From Obelidium mucronatum (taxonomy: Eukaryota; Chytridiomycota; Chytridiomycetes; Chytridiales; Chytriomycetaceae), in NCBI GenBank assembly GCA_025765595.1, contig JAIVFH010000043.1, forward strand, positions 1-64,000: a stretch of 64,000 nucleotides of DNA. The letters are read 5' to 3'. The translations under genes were made by a program, and so were the position numbers. Position 1 is the stretch's first letter. Each line of letters opens with the position of its first letter. Of the stretch, positions 46,401 to 57,900 are shown in pieces. The notes beneath the pieces are model-generated. The model searched no databases, was not told where the DNA came from, and saw only the letters and a program-made list of their open reading frames with translations.

Positions 46401-47207
46401 CGGAATGTCGGACCGAACCATAGTGAAGTGACTCTCCTTATTACAACCTCTGCTGTTTCTATTGTTGTTGGAATCCTTGTGGTGGTTCTAAGGCAAGATA
46501 CCACCTCAATTGCCCAAACCGAGTTTGCCACTTCGGTGCTTATTTGGGTGGCAATTTCAACCCCGATAGTATTGAATTTGTTCCCAAGGGCGGTTCCTAT
46601 TATTGGAGATAAGACTGGAACTTGGGTGTCTACAGGAAGCAGCAGTACGAAACGCATGTCGACTTCTAAAGGGAATTATCAACCTGTGGCAAGACCCTCC
46701 GAGTTAACAAAGAATCCATTCTTTAAACGCAAAAACACCTCCTTTTCATCTTCTGTAAGTTTTGCTCATTCTTCTTGGGGAGGGGGATCATAAAAAAAAA
46801 TTCTCTTTCAAAAGATTCCGGTAACCCTTGCCATCTATTCCAGCAAGATAATTCCATTAAGCTGGTTCTCTGGATCTATTTGTATTGGATATATTGGAAT
46901 GAAGCATGTCCTCATCTTTGTCGTTTCGCCTGAATTTGAAATCCAGCCAAAAGCCCTTGAATTGAAAACACAACAACCCCTTCCCGAAATCGAAACGCTG
47001 ACTTGTGTCAACAATGGTAACGAGTTTTTTCGACTTCAATTGGCGTGCCAAGGAGGTGTTGTGGTGTTCTTGGATTTTGTGAAACGCGACTTTGCTGAAA
47101 AAGTCAGGACTGCTGTTGGACAGGATATGCCAGCGCCGGATGAGAAAGTGCCTGAATCAGCACGGGTTTTGAAAAATGAAAGTTTGAAAGTCCGTCCTTT
47201 TAATTGA
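43449..47207 (+). CDS. Class C (GABA-B-like) GPCR 2 with C-terminal conserved domain
   Basis: A many-exon receptor starting MSSPTDNKKSSNITIAFIGP. The flytrap domain uses exons near 43449-43513, 43568-43699, 43743-43923, 44006-44048, 44104-44137, 44182-44265, 44327-44399, then to about 45500. It includes NPNVLPNTTIVIKRFND, GGSAMTTAQEI and FQLLKFWNVKRVAIISE. The seven-helix region runs from GSIPPPDGPIYTTDT (45725) through RNVGPNHSEVTLL to LFPRAVP (46590), with one intron near 46155-46230. After a Ser/Lys-rich linker the last exon carries WFSGSICIGYIGMKHVLIF and FFRLQLACQGGVVVFLDF. One apparent extra A in an A4 run at about 44200 (LPFCASSVA / KPVLLDKNKYPYF) shifts the frame. The stop lies 43 bp before PARG. 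Confidence 0.83.
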
Positions 47208-47249
47208 AGATAAAAATACAAAGTTATATTTAATTATAAGACAATAAGA

Positions 47250-48599
47250 ATGCAATCAGCCCGTCTAACCTGCCGCCTCATCGATCCCATCCCTTGGACC
47301 AATATCCTCTCAATTGAATCTTTTCGCAAACAGCTCAATGCAACCGCCAAGCCAAGCGCCAATCCATACACGTTTCCCGGCTTGTCCAACGCCATCCAAC
47401 ACGAATCCTTCAAAGAAACCTTCTTCATTTCTCTTCTTCCGCAAATTGTCAAGTGGGCGTCTAACGCTCCTTTCGCTTTGAAACCTTCATCAAACGGAAC
47501 AGTTGAAATCAGCAGCCGCCACGTGGAAGATGATGAAGCGGCCCCTTCTGTCGATGCCGAAACAGCCCGCTTCGTTCTCTCAAACATGTTTCTCTTAAAC
47601 ACTCCAATGAGCTCTCCAAACGCGGCAGTCGGCTCACTCGATCTGACCCGTCTGTTTTCAAATTCACAATCAGTAGCAATAGCACGGATTCTCTGTCTCC
47701 TTTCATACTTTCAAAGTGCACAGTATTTGGAATCCAACGGCTCTCTATCGCGCAAAATTGAATTCGAGAGGAGACGCGTGGGTAAAACTCTACCAGCAGT
47801 TGACTGGGAAAACATTCCGCAGCAAACGCTTTTTGCTGACGTGTCACTTTTGCCTTCCAGCATGGAATCCTCAAACGCGCGCTTCTTTGTCGACTTTGCA
47901 AACAAATATATACATATCCACGAAATCATTGGTTCCGCGACACAAGAAGAAGTCCTATTTTCTTGTTGCCCTGAAGCGTTTCTGGGGATTGCTTTTTGTC
48001 CCGTCTTGGCTGATGATGAAGTGATTGTCATTCGTAATGTGAAGCGGTTTGTTGAGTATACTGGTTATGGGAAATCGTTTGCATTCGTTGGGCCTGTTGA
48101 TGAACATGTTGTCTTGGATCTTCTGGTTATGGATGCCGTTTGTATGAATCATTTCGCTGTTTCTTCAGTATTGAGAGATATGAATAAGGCTGCGTTGGCT
48201 TTTTCTGCGGCTGCTTTAGCTACGTCTGGCTCAGTGGAGGGTGAAGCAGTTGTTACCGGGCATTGGGGTTGTGGGATGTTTGGTGGAAACAAGACTCACA
48301 AGTTCATTCAGCAATGGCTTGCTGCGTCTGTGAGTAATGTCAAGCGATTGGATTACGCGCTCTTTGGGGACCAGGAATTGGCGGAATTTTGGGACAAGGT
48401 TATGAATGCTGTGAAGGCAAAAAGTTGGACTGTTTCAGAAACGTATATTAAACTGTTGAAGGAAGGAACAAAAGAGGATTGGAAGCGCGATGGCTCTTAT
48501 GAAGCGTTTGTGGCAAGAATTTTGGGAATCAAACACCTTGAGCAAGAAGAGACTCCTGATGAAATCGTCGACCAGAGTCTGCAATGTCGTCTTATTTAA
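47250..48599 (+). CDS. Poly(ADP-ribose) glycohydrolase-like protein with altered Gly-rich signature
   Basis: Single exon, 449 residues, intact. The family fold is clear: an N-terminal helical region, then FVDFANKY, the catalytic QEE (residues about 230-232), CPEAFLGIAFCP, VEYTGYGKSFAFVG, and the C-terminal VVTGHWGCGMFGGNKTHKFIQQWLAA. PARG cleaves poly(ADP-ribose) with the second Glu of QEE as catalyst. In canonical PARG the segment between FANKY and QEE is x-GGG-x7. Here the spacing is the same but the three glycines are His-Ile-His (KYIHIHEIIGSATQEE). The glycine triplet shapes the ADP-ribose diphosphate site, so activity may be changed or lost; that is inference. The rest of the protein shows no decay. 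Confidence 0.9.
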   Translation: MQSARLTCRLIDPIPWTNILSIESFRKQLNATAKPSANPYTFPGLSNAIQHESFKETFFISLLPQIVKWASNAPFALKPSSNGTVEISSRHVEDDEAAPSVDAETARFVLSNMFLLNTPMSSPNAAVGSLDLTRLFSNSQSVAIARILCLLSYFQSAQYLESNGSLSRKIEFERRRVGKTLPAVDWENIPQQTLFADVSLLPSSMESSNARFFVDFANKYIHIHEIIGSATQEEVLFSCCPEAFLGIAFCPVLADDEVIVIRNVKRFVEYTGYGKSFAFVGPVDEHVVLDLLVMDAVCMNHFAVSSVLRDMNKAALAFSAAALATSGSVEGEAVVTGHWGCGMFGGNKTHKFIQQWLAASVSNVKRLDYALFGDQELAEFWDKVMNAVKAKSWTVSETYIKLLKEGTKEDWKRDGSYEAFVARILGIKHLEQEETPDEIVDQSLQCRLI

Positions 48600-48716
48600 A
48601 AATTTAAAATAAAAAAAAACGCGTCAACTAGAATTCTCTAGCGAGTCGCTCATTCCAAACGACTCAAGAAATCAAGTGATTTACTTTTGAGGTAATTTGA
48701 TTCTCAAATCCCAAAC

Positions 48717-49824
48717 ATGTCCACCACGGACTCAGAGAACCACACGATCTATGAGATTCTCTCCTCCACGTGCGCGATATCTATATTCGCGAACATCTGC
48801 CTCGTCTTATCGGTTTGGAGAATCAAGAAACTCCAACAACCGTTTCACAGGCTGCAGGCTTACTTGGCAGCCTCTGAGATCATTGTAGCCATATGCTGGA
48901 TGACTGGGAGCGCAATATCACCGATAGAGCCCTTGTGTATGAGTTTTGGAGTTGTCTATCAGTTTGCTGTGACAGCTGTATCATGTTGGACGATGGTGCT
49001 TTCCATATTCTGTTATCTGACAATCACGTACAGCCCATCAGTGGCGAAAAAATACTGGATTTGCTACCACTGCTACGTATGGGGATCTTCTCTTTTTTAC
49101 GCGTGCATACTATTGCTTGTTCAAGTTACAAGCAAGGCCAATAATGTATTAGGAGACTCGACGTTCGAGTGTTGGATATCAAACCAATACCCTATTCTGC
49201 GAATCGCCCTCTTTTACGTGCTACTATGGATTCATTTTATAATCATTCTTTGCTTGTACGGGTTGATGATACGTCGAGTGGCGAGTGTTTCAGCTGAAGC
49301 ATGCGAGGAATCAAGCTCAGCTCAGAATCATGCAGTGACGACAGCAAGTATTAGTACCACAAACACGAGCAACAGCATCAGCACTACAGGGAAAAGTCAA
49401 AGAAGCTTTGTGGATAGCGCGTTTAATGTGACTGCGGCATTATCTCTGGCGCATGCACCACCGGTTCCCTCATTACCGCTGGATAGGAAGGCTTCTGTGC
49501 AAGGCGGGGAACCCGTAAGTCGGGCGTCGACTCTCACCCCTCACAAGGAACGACCAGAACGCGTTTCAGTTGGTGGGAATGCTCAACATCGGTCCTGCTG
49601 AAAGCAAAAAGAGAATGCTGGGGAGAGGTGGGATTGTGGCGATTGGATTCCTACTGTCATGGACACCTGCGACAGTTCATCGGATTGCATCTGTTTGGTA
49701 TAATTTGGAGGTTCCGTTTTGGTTTAACGCGATGGTTGCTGTTTCGTTTGGTGTTTCGGGGTTGTGGAATCCGCTTGTTTTTTTCGCTTCGTGGTATAGG
49801 AATTATCGGCGGCACAAAACCTGA
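48717..49824 (+). CDS. cAMP-receptor-like (CAR family) seven-helix GPCR 1
   Basis: Exons 48717-49514 and 49570-49824 (GTAAGT...TTTCAG intron) encode about 350 residues. Seven hydrophobic helices: the first near residues 15-35, FCYLTITYS in the third, the YVWGSSLFYACILLLV helix, CWISNQYPILRIALFYVLLWIHF as the fifth, then a long Ser/Thr-rich third cytoplasmic loop (about residues 205-275). The sixth helix is GRGGIVAIGFLLSWTPATVHRI and the seventh SFGVSGLWNPLVFFASWYRN. This matches the Dictyostelium cAMP-receptor/Git3-like group (class E). Its ligand in fungi is unknown. A tandem paralogue follows 71 bp after the stop. Confidence 0.83.
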
Positions 49825-49895
49825 CGAATAAGCAAAAAACTGATTTAAGTGTAAAACAGTCCAGCAGTTCTATTCCCAATTTTTTTTTCAGAAAA

Positions 49896-51023
49896 ATGGA
49901 GGTGCTTACCAGCAAGGAAACCCTAGGAATAATTCTCCACATCCTCTGTCCAATCTCGATTATAGCTAATCTATCGCTGATTGTATCTGTGTTATATTCC
50001 AAGCATCTTCAGACCGCGTTTCAAAAGCTTCAAACATCCCTCGCCTGCTGCGAAATTGTCGTCGCCATATGCTGGATCACTGGCAGCGCGGTTGCCTCCA
50101 TCGATCATTTATGTATCTTCATGGCCTCACTCTATCAGTTCTTTGCAACAGCCGTATCGAGTCTGGCGATGGTCATTGCGATATTCTGCTATTTGACAGT
50201 GATCTACAGCACAAACATTGCCAAAAAGCACTACCTGTGGTACCACTTTTACGTCTGGGGCTCTTCCATTCTCATGACGTGTTTTCTACTCCTCCTTCAA
50301 ATCACACTGAAAGGAGGAGAGACCGTTATCGGAGATTCAATAGTTCACATGTTGGGTCTCCCCACACCACCCCGCGATCCAGATTGCTCTTTTATACGCG
50401 CCATTGTGGATTCACTTTATCGCGATTGTATCGCTCTACATCAAAATGTATCTCAAAGTGTGGATGGTCACCAAAGAGCTCTATGATGATAACTTGGTTC
50501 CCATTTTTAAGGCTTTCAGTGGTGGGCAAACAACATCGACGTCGACACCGCCAAGCTCGAATGGAAGTAGTGGGAAGAGTTCGGGGAGGAGTGAGCATGA
50601 TACGCCGCCTGGGACGGGTGCTGCTTCGGCTATGATGCAGCAGACGAGTACCAATATTCCACCAGTTCCTCCATTGCCGCTTGAGCGACGGGCTTCGTTG
50701 TATAACCCGCCTATTCAAAGAGAGCGGCGGACTTCTGTTGCTAGTAATGCTGGAACTGTTTTAAGTAACAACAATGGTGTTATTTCCAGTAAAATCGCCA
50801 GTAAGAAGCGGATGTTGGGAAGAGGGCTGATTGTCGCGATTGGATTTCTCTTTTCATGGACGCCTGCAACTATATGCAGCATTTTAGCGGTTATGGGCAA
50901 GAGAGTCCACCATTCTGGTTAAATGTGCTGGTGGCCATCAGTTTTGGAGTTTCTGGACTGTGGAATCCAGCAGTGTTTTTTTATGCATGGTACAGGAATA
51001 CTGGAAGGAGGGGTAGTAGGTAG
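49896..51023 (+). CDS. cAMP-receptor-like GPCR 2, two apparent single-base frame breaks
   Basis: Tandem paralogue of the preceding receptor, with no visible intron. Helices 1-4 read in one frame from ATG 49896 (FCYLTVIYSTNIAKK, FYVWGSSILM). At about 50343 the frame changes: FTCWVSPHHPAIQIALLYAPLWIHF continues in another. The long Ser/Thr/Pro-rich loop and GRGLIVAIGFLFSWTPATICSIL follow. At about 50895 a second break leads to PPFWLNVLVAISFGVSGLWNPAVFFYAWYRN and the stop at 51021-51023. The protein sequence on both sides is well conserved, so these are either very young mutations or base errors. It converges on the LRR gene with 23 bp between stops. Confidence 0.75.
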
Positions 51024-51046
51024 ATGATCCCTGTTTATTTTTTATA

Positions 51047-52133
51047 TTATAGCAATAAAAGTAATAGAATAATCAAGTATGGATGGATATTGAATCGCGT
51101 TGCGCTGTTGCTCAAGGCATTGACAAGTGTTCCATTTATCTTCATTGTAAAGTTTCTTGAATCTGGATTGAATTGATTGTTTTGAAAACTCCTGGTATGT
51201 TCCAGCAAAAAAGTTAAAAAAGCCCTTAATGATATTGAAATGACCCCTTACAAGCTTTCAAGGGAAGGTAGTTTGGAAAATTCAGTGGGTATTTGCCCTG
51301 TTAGCCAATTCTTTGAGAGATCCTAGTACCGTTAGGCGTGTTAAAGTAGCAAGTTCTGAAGGTATTGTGCCCGATATTTGATTACTTTGTAGATTTCTAT
51401 TGTAGTGTGTAAGAAGATGGTGGAGTTTGAAACAGAAACACCGAAAGCGGGTAACTGTACGTCTTCAGCGGCAAAGAAGGGAAAAAACAATCTGCCTTCG
51501 GCGATATAATGCGATTGATGTCATACTTACAAATAAGAAAGTTGTGTCAACAGTCCCATTTCTGTTGGTAATCCACCAAGAAGCAGATTTTGAGATAAAT
51601 CGCTACAAAGTAGATTTCAGTCCTTCTTCGACTTTGAATAATCGAAAATTAAGCAGACAATAAAAAAAAACGCGACCCACAGAAATTTGAGTCGCGTCAG
51701 TTTTCCAATCTCTGTTGGAATCTCCAACGACAGTTGATTCATGTGCAAGTCTCTGTGCATGAATCATTTTTCAGATTGAGCCAGGAGCAAACAGGGCATG
51801 ATTTACAGATAAGTCAAGTTAGGACAAGGTTCCGATTTCCGTTGGAATGGGACCGTAGAAGTTGTTTGCACCGAGTATTCTGCGCTGCAAAAGCCAGACA
51901 TCAGCAGCCAGCCAGCAGAACAAACAGCACACAAACAGGGTCTCCAGCGCCGCCAGCGCGCCAATCACAGTGCCCGGCACGTTGTAGTACTGCTGCTGGA
52001 ACGCGACATCGACGCCAACGATGCGCCCGTCGCGACACGCAACGCCAAGCGACTTGCAGCACAGTTCGCCGGCGGCCTCGACCCACGTCAGCATCGACGC
52101 CAGCGCGCGGCACTCTTCTTCGAGGGCGGACAT
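51047..52133 (-). CDS. Plant-type LRR protein with Cys-capped N-terminus
   Basis: Starts MSALEEECRALASMLTW (52133). The first exon has paired Cys around CCKSLGVACRDGRIVGVDV, resembling the N-terminal cap of plant extracellular LRR proteins, rather than an F-box. Later short exons each hold about one repeat: LGANNFYGPIPTEIGTL (to 51819), DLHMNQLSLEIPTEIGKL, LSQNLLLGGLPTEMGLL, SNQISGTIPSELATL and LSKNWLTGQIPTEFSKL. A final exon reads NNQFNPDSRNF and ends in a hydrophobic LIILLLLLL tail before TAA at 51049-51047. Intron phase matches repeat boundaries. A single extra G near 51325 seems to break the frame before LSKNWLTG. No clear N-terminal signal peptide. Localisation is uncertain. Confidence 0.62.
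51492..51506. repeat. Partial GC hairpin repeat in an LRR-gene intron
   Basis: Minus-strand ATCGCCGAAGGCAGA, close to the ATCGCCGAAGGCGAGA junction motif of the VMP1 arrays, inside an intron just after a GTAAGT donor. Confidence 0.5.
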
Positions 52134-52199
52134 TTGTTTTTTAATTGGAAGATTGGCGTTTGAATAAAAGTAAAATAAAAACAAATTAAACAAAACCAA
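52134..52199. promoter_or_regulatory. 66-bp divergent start-to-start spacer, LRR / deubiquitinase
   Basis: Only 66 AT-rich bases lie between the LRR start (52133, minus) and the deubiquitinase start (52200, plus). A TATAA-like box is not evident. GC-rich coding sequence begins sharply on both sides. Confidence 0.45.
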
Positions 52200-54868
52200 A
52201 TGACGGCCGACGAGCTCGCGCTGACGCAGGCGGCGGCCGTGACAGTGTCCGTCGTTGTTGTCGTCTCCGCCGCCTGGCTGCTGTCGCTGGCGCCGAAGCA
52301 GCGGGGCGCCGCTGAAGCAAGGCGGCTCGCAGGCGACGGCAAACTGAGTCTGGTGCGGGCGTTCGACGGGTCGCAGGCGGACGGTGAACTGCACTCAATT
52401 CAACCAAAGTGCTGACTCTGCTTAGCGTTTCTTCCCGCCTGGGCTGTACAATCTGGGCAACACGTGCTTCATGAACAGCGTGGTGCAGGTACTTAGTGTG
52501 TCGAATGCGTGGAGTGAATGCTGAAGCGGCTTGTTTGGCAGGCGCTTGTGTCTCTGCCGTCCACTGTGGAATATCTGCGCGATCGCGTTGTCATCTACTA
52601 TTCCCCGCTTGTCCCACTTCCCGCAGATGGCTCACCCAAGAAACCTCTACATGTCACTGAAGCAATGCTCGATCTGGCTATCGGTAAATGAATTAGTGTC
52701 GGCGTGCAACTCTTGATTCAAGTATTTATTATCAGCATTGAATGAGATGGATCAAAGTCGGAGAACACTTGAAACCAGGAGTATTAATGACGGCTTTGGA
52801 AACTGTCAAGAAAAGTAACCGAAAATTACTCTGTTATGAGCAGCAGGTGTGTTGCGCTGCTCACTTTTTTTTTGCTTTGGAAGTAGTGAAATCTGAATCT
52901 TTTTTAATTGTATTCAAGGACGCACACGAATTATTGGCGCTTGTTTCTGGGCATTTATCAGATGAAGAAGTTCCTCGACCATCCATGACTCCTTCGCTTT
53001 TTGATGTGGCATCTTTATCATCTGACCATGATCATCATCAAATTATAAGAGCGACTTTGCCCAATTCTTCAGATGCCTCATTATCAAACCACCACATTCG
53101 CCACCAACCCAGTCAAAGTACTGCCAGTCAATACCTAAAGAATCCTTTAACGGGCCTCATGGCAGGGATAATGACTTGTAGGCGTTGCAACTACCGAAGC
53201 TCAATCAATTGCGCTATTTTCAATAATATCTCACTTGCTGTTCCTACTGTTGTTAGTAATTTCTTTTGTGATTGACCGCCGAAGGCGGTGTTTTTTTTTC
53301 CATTCCTTTCGACGAACACCTCTGATGGGCGGATACTCACCGCCAAAGGAAATTCTTTTGCATAACTTCATTCTAATGCGATTTTTCCTCTTTAAAAAAC
53401 GATTTAAAAAAAGGCCCAAGTATCCATTGAACAACTCCTTCAAACTTACATCACTCCTGAACCTATTCATGACTATGTATGCGACAAGTGTAGTCTCATG
53501 GCGACCGTCAAAAGAATTGAATTGGATGCGTTGAAAGTGAAGGCTGAGATTGAACTGATAAAGTCTTCGTCTTCATCATCTTCACGGAATCCTTCTGCTG
53601 CTGCTGCTACGATATCTTTGACTTCTTCTTCTTCATTGTCATCATCATCAAAGAAGAAAAAGTCCAAAAAGAGTACTGTGGCTCAATCGATTCCTCCAAC
53701 TTTAGAGGAATTGAATCTTGACCATTCCATCAAACTGAAGGAGCTTGTCACATCTATGGTAGAGCTTGAGAAGGACCGTCAGATTGTCATGGAAGCCGCA
53801 AAATATAACGTGGAAGCGACACTTGTAAGGCAAATCCACAAATATTTTGAGGAGGTGTTTTTTATTTACATAATATACCATTCAAAAAAAAACCTAGCCA
53901 AAACACATCAAACGAACGAAATCCGTATCTCCTCTGACAACCAAACAGATTGTAATTGCAACTCCCCCACGGTCTCTATGTCTTCACATGCAACGATCTG
54001 TATTCCTTCCCCTCTGGTCACAGTTACAAAAACAACAGCCGCGTTGTATACGGAGAATATCTTGACATTAGTCGATTTTGTCTCAGCAGCAGCAGCAGCA
54101 CGTCATCATCGTCTCCCGAGGAACCTAGTAGCAGCAACGGAAGTGGCAGTGGTGGCTGGGCTGAAGTGGCAATGGCAGCAGCCTCCGCCCATCCCCGAAC
54201 CGCATCCAAAGTCTCTATGCAACCGCCAAAAAGGAATTCACCATCCCAGAACCTCGACACTCTCAGAAGACGATATGCCGCCACCCTTGTCAGTGGTAAA
54301 CGAACCAGACGTGAAACGCGGTGGTGGTCTTGTCGGAGGAGGCGGCGGGGGCGTTTATAACGCGGGGTTCACATCGGTTCTATCCAACATGAATCAGCAA
54401 TCTGCTGCGACACTACGGTGGACCGAGTTATGGCGCGGCCGGGGTTTCTGGCCCCATCTCGCCGTATCCGTACTTGTACAGACTCCATGCGGTTGTGATA
54501 CATTACGGAGGACATGATAGCGGGCATTTTGTAACGTATCGAAGGTGTCCGCATCCGCTGTCGAGAGAGTTCAAGGAAATGGGATTGACTGTGGAGGAGG
54601 AGGAGGATGATGATGGGGGTGGCAAGGAAGTTGTGATGGAAACCAACAAGCTGAAAATTCAACGACGGCAACAACAGCAAAGAATCGAAAACGGAAACAA
54701 AAAGCCAAGAAAGAGGGCGGCGCTGATCCTGCGGCCAAGTGGTTTCGAATAAGCGATGATCGCGTGGATGTTGTACGGAATGTTGCTGATGAAGTCTTTA
54801 TGCATGCGTCGCAGCATGCTTATATGCTGTTTTATGAACGCGTCGCGGTGAAGGAAGTAGATTCGTGA
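52200..54868 (+). CDS. Membrane-anchored ubiquitin C-terminal hydrolase, USP30/Ubp16-like
   Basis: The N-terminal exon (52200 to about 52390) has one hydrophobic helix (residues about 10-28), typical of mitochondrial outer-membrane USP30 and yeast Ubp16. The Cys box GLYNLGNTCFMNSVVQ is at about 52441-52488, followed by exons at 52542-52684, 52756-52847 and 52919-53252. The latter includes DAHELLALVSGHLSDEE and a first CRRC zinc pair. CDKC (second pair) follows a repeat-bearing intron, then a Ser/Lys-rich insert (53550-53690). Later come IATPPRSLCLHMQRSVF, the His box YGGHDSGHFVTYRR (about 54506) and WFRISDD...AYMLFYERV at the end. The enzyme removes ubiquitin from outer-membrane proteins and opposes mitophagy in animals. 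The segment 54100-54470 is low-complexity, and its exon structure is unresolved. Confidence 0.85.
53275..53289. repeat. Perfect GC hairpin repeat in a deubiquitinase intron
   Basis: ACCGCCGAAGGCGGT, an exact copy of the core palindrome of the VMP1 intron arrays, just inside an intron. A decayed second element (CACCGCCAAAGG) follows at about 53338-53350. Confidence 0.85.
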
Positions 54869-54912
54869 TGTCAAAAACGAAATAGGGAAGGGAAAATATT
54901 TTTGTCCCAATG

Positions 54913-57900
54913 TTACAGCAGTAAAATAGGGTGAATAATCTGTTTTGTTTTTATTATTGGGCCTGGCTTTTCCCTTGTTTTAACTGAGTATACGCCGTAT
55001 TCTGGTCCGTCAAAGAGAGTTGGAATGAGTTTGCAGTCTTCCTGTTTCTGGAAATCCAGGACAAGACAGCCATCCAATGTATCCAATTCGAAACGAAGTG
55101 TGTTTTGATCTTTGGAATTTGAAGGGGTGTCACTTGTTTGGGTATTTCGCAGGATTTCAAACGGAATGCAGTTGGTTTTGAACATGTTTCTGCTGCAAGC
55201 AGTGGTGTCCACAGAGCTATGTATCGGCTTCCTATGAGTCCCGACGCAATATAACTCCATTGAACCATTGTTGTGAAAATGGGCTGCTGCTTTTTAAACT
55301 GTAGATAACTGGAACCTTGAAACCAGAGAGAGAGAAAAAGTCAAATGTATTAGAATGGGTTCTTTCGAACAGAAGTTGAAAACTTACTGATACTTGAAAA
55401 GAATAATTTTTAGATTTGACTGCATGTTTATACTCGGTTGTAGCAGTTTTCAAAGACTTGCAAGTCCGCTGCGTGGATTTCGAACGAACACCCGACTTTC
55501 CCGACGACCAGTGAAGATGCAGTCCCGATTCCTTACGTACTTGAATAAAACGCGGAATTAAGCTCAAGAAAAGCGGCAGCGATGTCATTATCCAAACAAT
55601 GATGCAAGAGGAAATCGTTGTTTGAGTATGAGACGTTGATTCACGTTCAAGTACAGACATCAAAACGGCTCCAATGGTCACTGACACAGATACCAATGCC
55701 ATGATTGTGAGCTCATTGTGTTGAGGTCCGACGTTTCTGGCAGCATACCCCACAGATATGAGCAACAGAAGCAAAAGACAGTTGTAAGCCCACAGAACGT
55801 ATTCAGTAGCAGTAGCAGCAACAGTCCTAGCCCCACTCACGCATTTATATTGTATCATGTCTTGATTGACGATGGACTTGAGAATCTTTCTCCTTGAACT
55901 CGCGGCCTGCAATCCCAAAAAACCCGCCTCGAACCCAACAATCACAGCCAAACCCAAAAACAAGGACGAATCCCTCAGAATATACTTTGGAAGCTTTTTT
56001 TTAGCTTTATAAACCAAGTAAACGCGTCCGTTCTTGACAATCAAGCATCCAATAACGATTGCAAATGACAAGAGTTGGAGCCACGACCGCGCCGCACAGC
56101 TAACTAACGTTTCCTCGCGACTCAACGCGAAAAATAGGGATCCGTAGCCGAGAAGTGAGCCGAGACTCATGAGGGTGAGGAACGGTACTGAGCCTGTGCG
56201 GATGATTGGGTTCAAGCGGTTTGTTGCGAGGAACCAGCAGGATAAGAGGACGAGTAATATGCCAAGACTTGCGAATATTTTGATGATGAAAGCTGTGGCG
56301 CTTTCTGGATCGATTGAGTCGATTTGGTAGATGGGTCCGTCTGGTGGTGGTGTGTGGCTTCCTATTTTTTTTTTTTTTTTTTTTTTTTGCCAACAGTCTA
56401 TAAACAACTAATATAATCTAAAACTGTGGGTTTGTTTTATACCTCCAAGAAACGTCATTTGGTTATCGGATACCAGTGCCCCATTTGAATCGATCGAATA
56501 CTCGGCGTATTGAAACTGGGATTGATTCGCGTTTGTGGATCCAAAGTCTGGGGTTTATCTTAAGTGAATATATTCCACATTTACAAAAAAAATAAATACA
56601 AAAAACTCACAGACTAAATTCAAGGCCTTGCTTCCCTGAAAGTAGAAAAATGTAAATGGTGCGGCAGTGTCACCGTTTACAGTCAAAGTAAGGGGGTCAC
56701 TTGTCAGTCCTGAATATCCTTGGAAAAAAAAATAACAAGGTTTCAGCTGACCAAAATTACCCCAAAAAAGGGACTTTCTTCTTACCCGTTTTCGAAAATG
56801 CTGTATGGATTCAGATATTTTTGAAGTGTTCTGTTGGCAAGCATTTGAGCTGAAAACATTTTGTTACTTTGAAGCATCTGTTGGAGAAAAAAGAAACACT
56901 TGTGTGAAAATGTGTATCACAAAACACGCTTACTATTTTCAAACTTTATCGAATCCTTTCGCTATTAATCCAGTGCAGTCGTAAGATGTCATAAAGTTGA
57001 AGTATGATCCCAGCGAGTACCTAAAAAACTAAATGTTAAACCTATAAAGAAAATGCAAAAGAAATAGAAATTAAAAAAACCTCCAAGTTCCCCAAGGTGC
57101 TTGAAACTGACGGATTTGTCGTAAAACTTGATCTTTTGACTTTTCCATATCCGTTGTCGGGAAGTTTTGGCCCCAGAACATTATGACACCATGTAATAGC
57201 GATTGCAAAGTCCTCACCAAAAGCTGTTTTTGTCCCCCCCTTTTTTATAAGCCCACAATAATTCAGAAAAAATTAAATGCTACCGTCCGTGCAGCTTCCT
57301 CCAGGACATGCATTGAGATCCATTCCATTTAATGTGAACCAGACGTATTTGGGCCCCACCAATCTTTTCAAACTGGATTAAACAAATGCATTCAATTAAT
57401 ACAAGCAAAATCAATGGAATTGCGACGGCCAGAATTGTCACCTGGCACCAAGAGTCAGATACATATTCGCCATCATACTGCTTTGCCCGCAATACAGAAT
57501 ATATCGAACATCAACTTGCTCCAACGTATCTGCCACAAATTTCGCGTCATGATAAGAAACGCCTCGAACGTGTGCAGCGATTTGTATGCCAAGAGAGGAC
57601 AATGAATCCACAACTTCAGGACAAGCTTTTTTTTTTTCCAAAGCTTAAAAAAACGCGCTTCACGAAAAAGAAAAATAAAAAATAAAATAAAAAAAGCCTA
57701 CAATCCATTAAGCTAGAAATTACGCCGATTCTTTTCACGCTCCAGAGGGTTAGTAGCTGATGTAGAGCTTGAGCATATCCGATGACTGAGAAAGAAAAAT
57801 TAATTGAATTGATGTACATATTTATGCACTGACAAAAATATACCTGAAGTGGTTTCGAAATAGTATGGATGCTTATTCCGATCGAGAACGTCCTGGCTTA

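Noticed and set aside
49515..49569. Frameshift in cAMP-receptor-like GPCR 1
   Set aside because: A canonical GTAAGT...TTTCAG intron of 55 nt joins the two frames exactly.
52740..52850. Frameshift in the deubiquitinase between LDLAI and EHLKPG
   Set aside because: Using the acceptor ATCAAAG at about 52755 instead of the first CAG keeps the frame, so no base change is needed.
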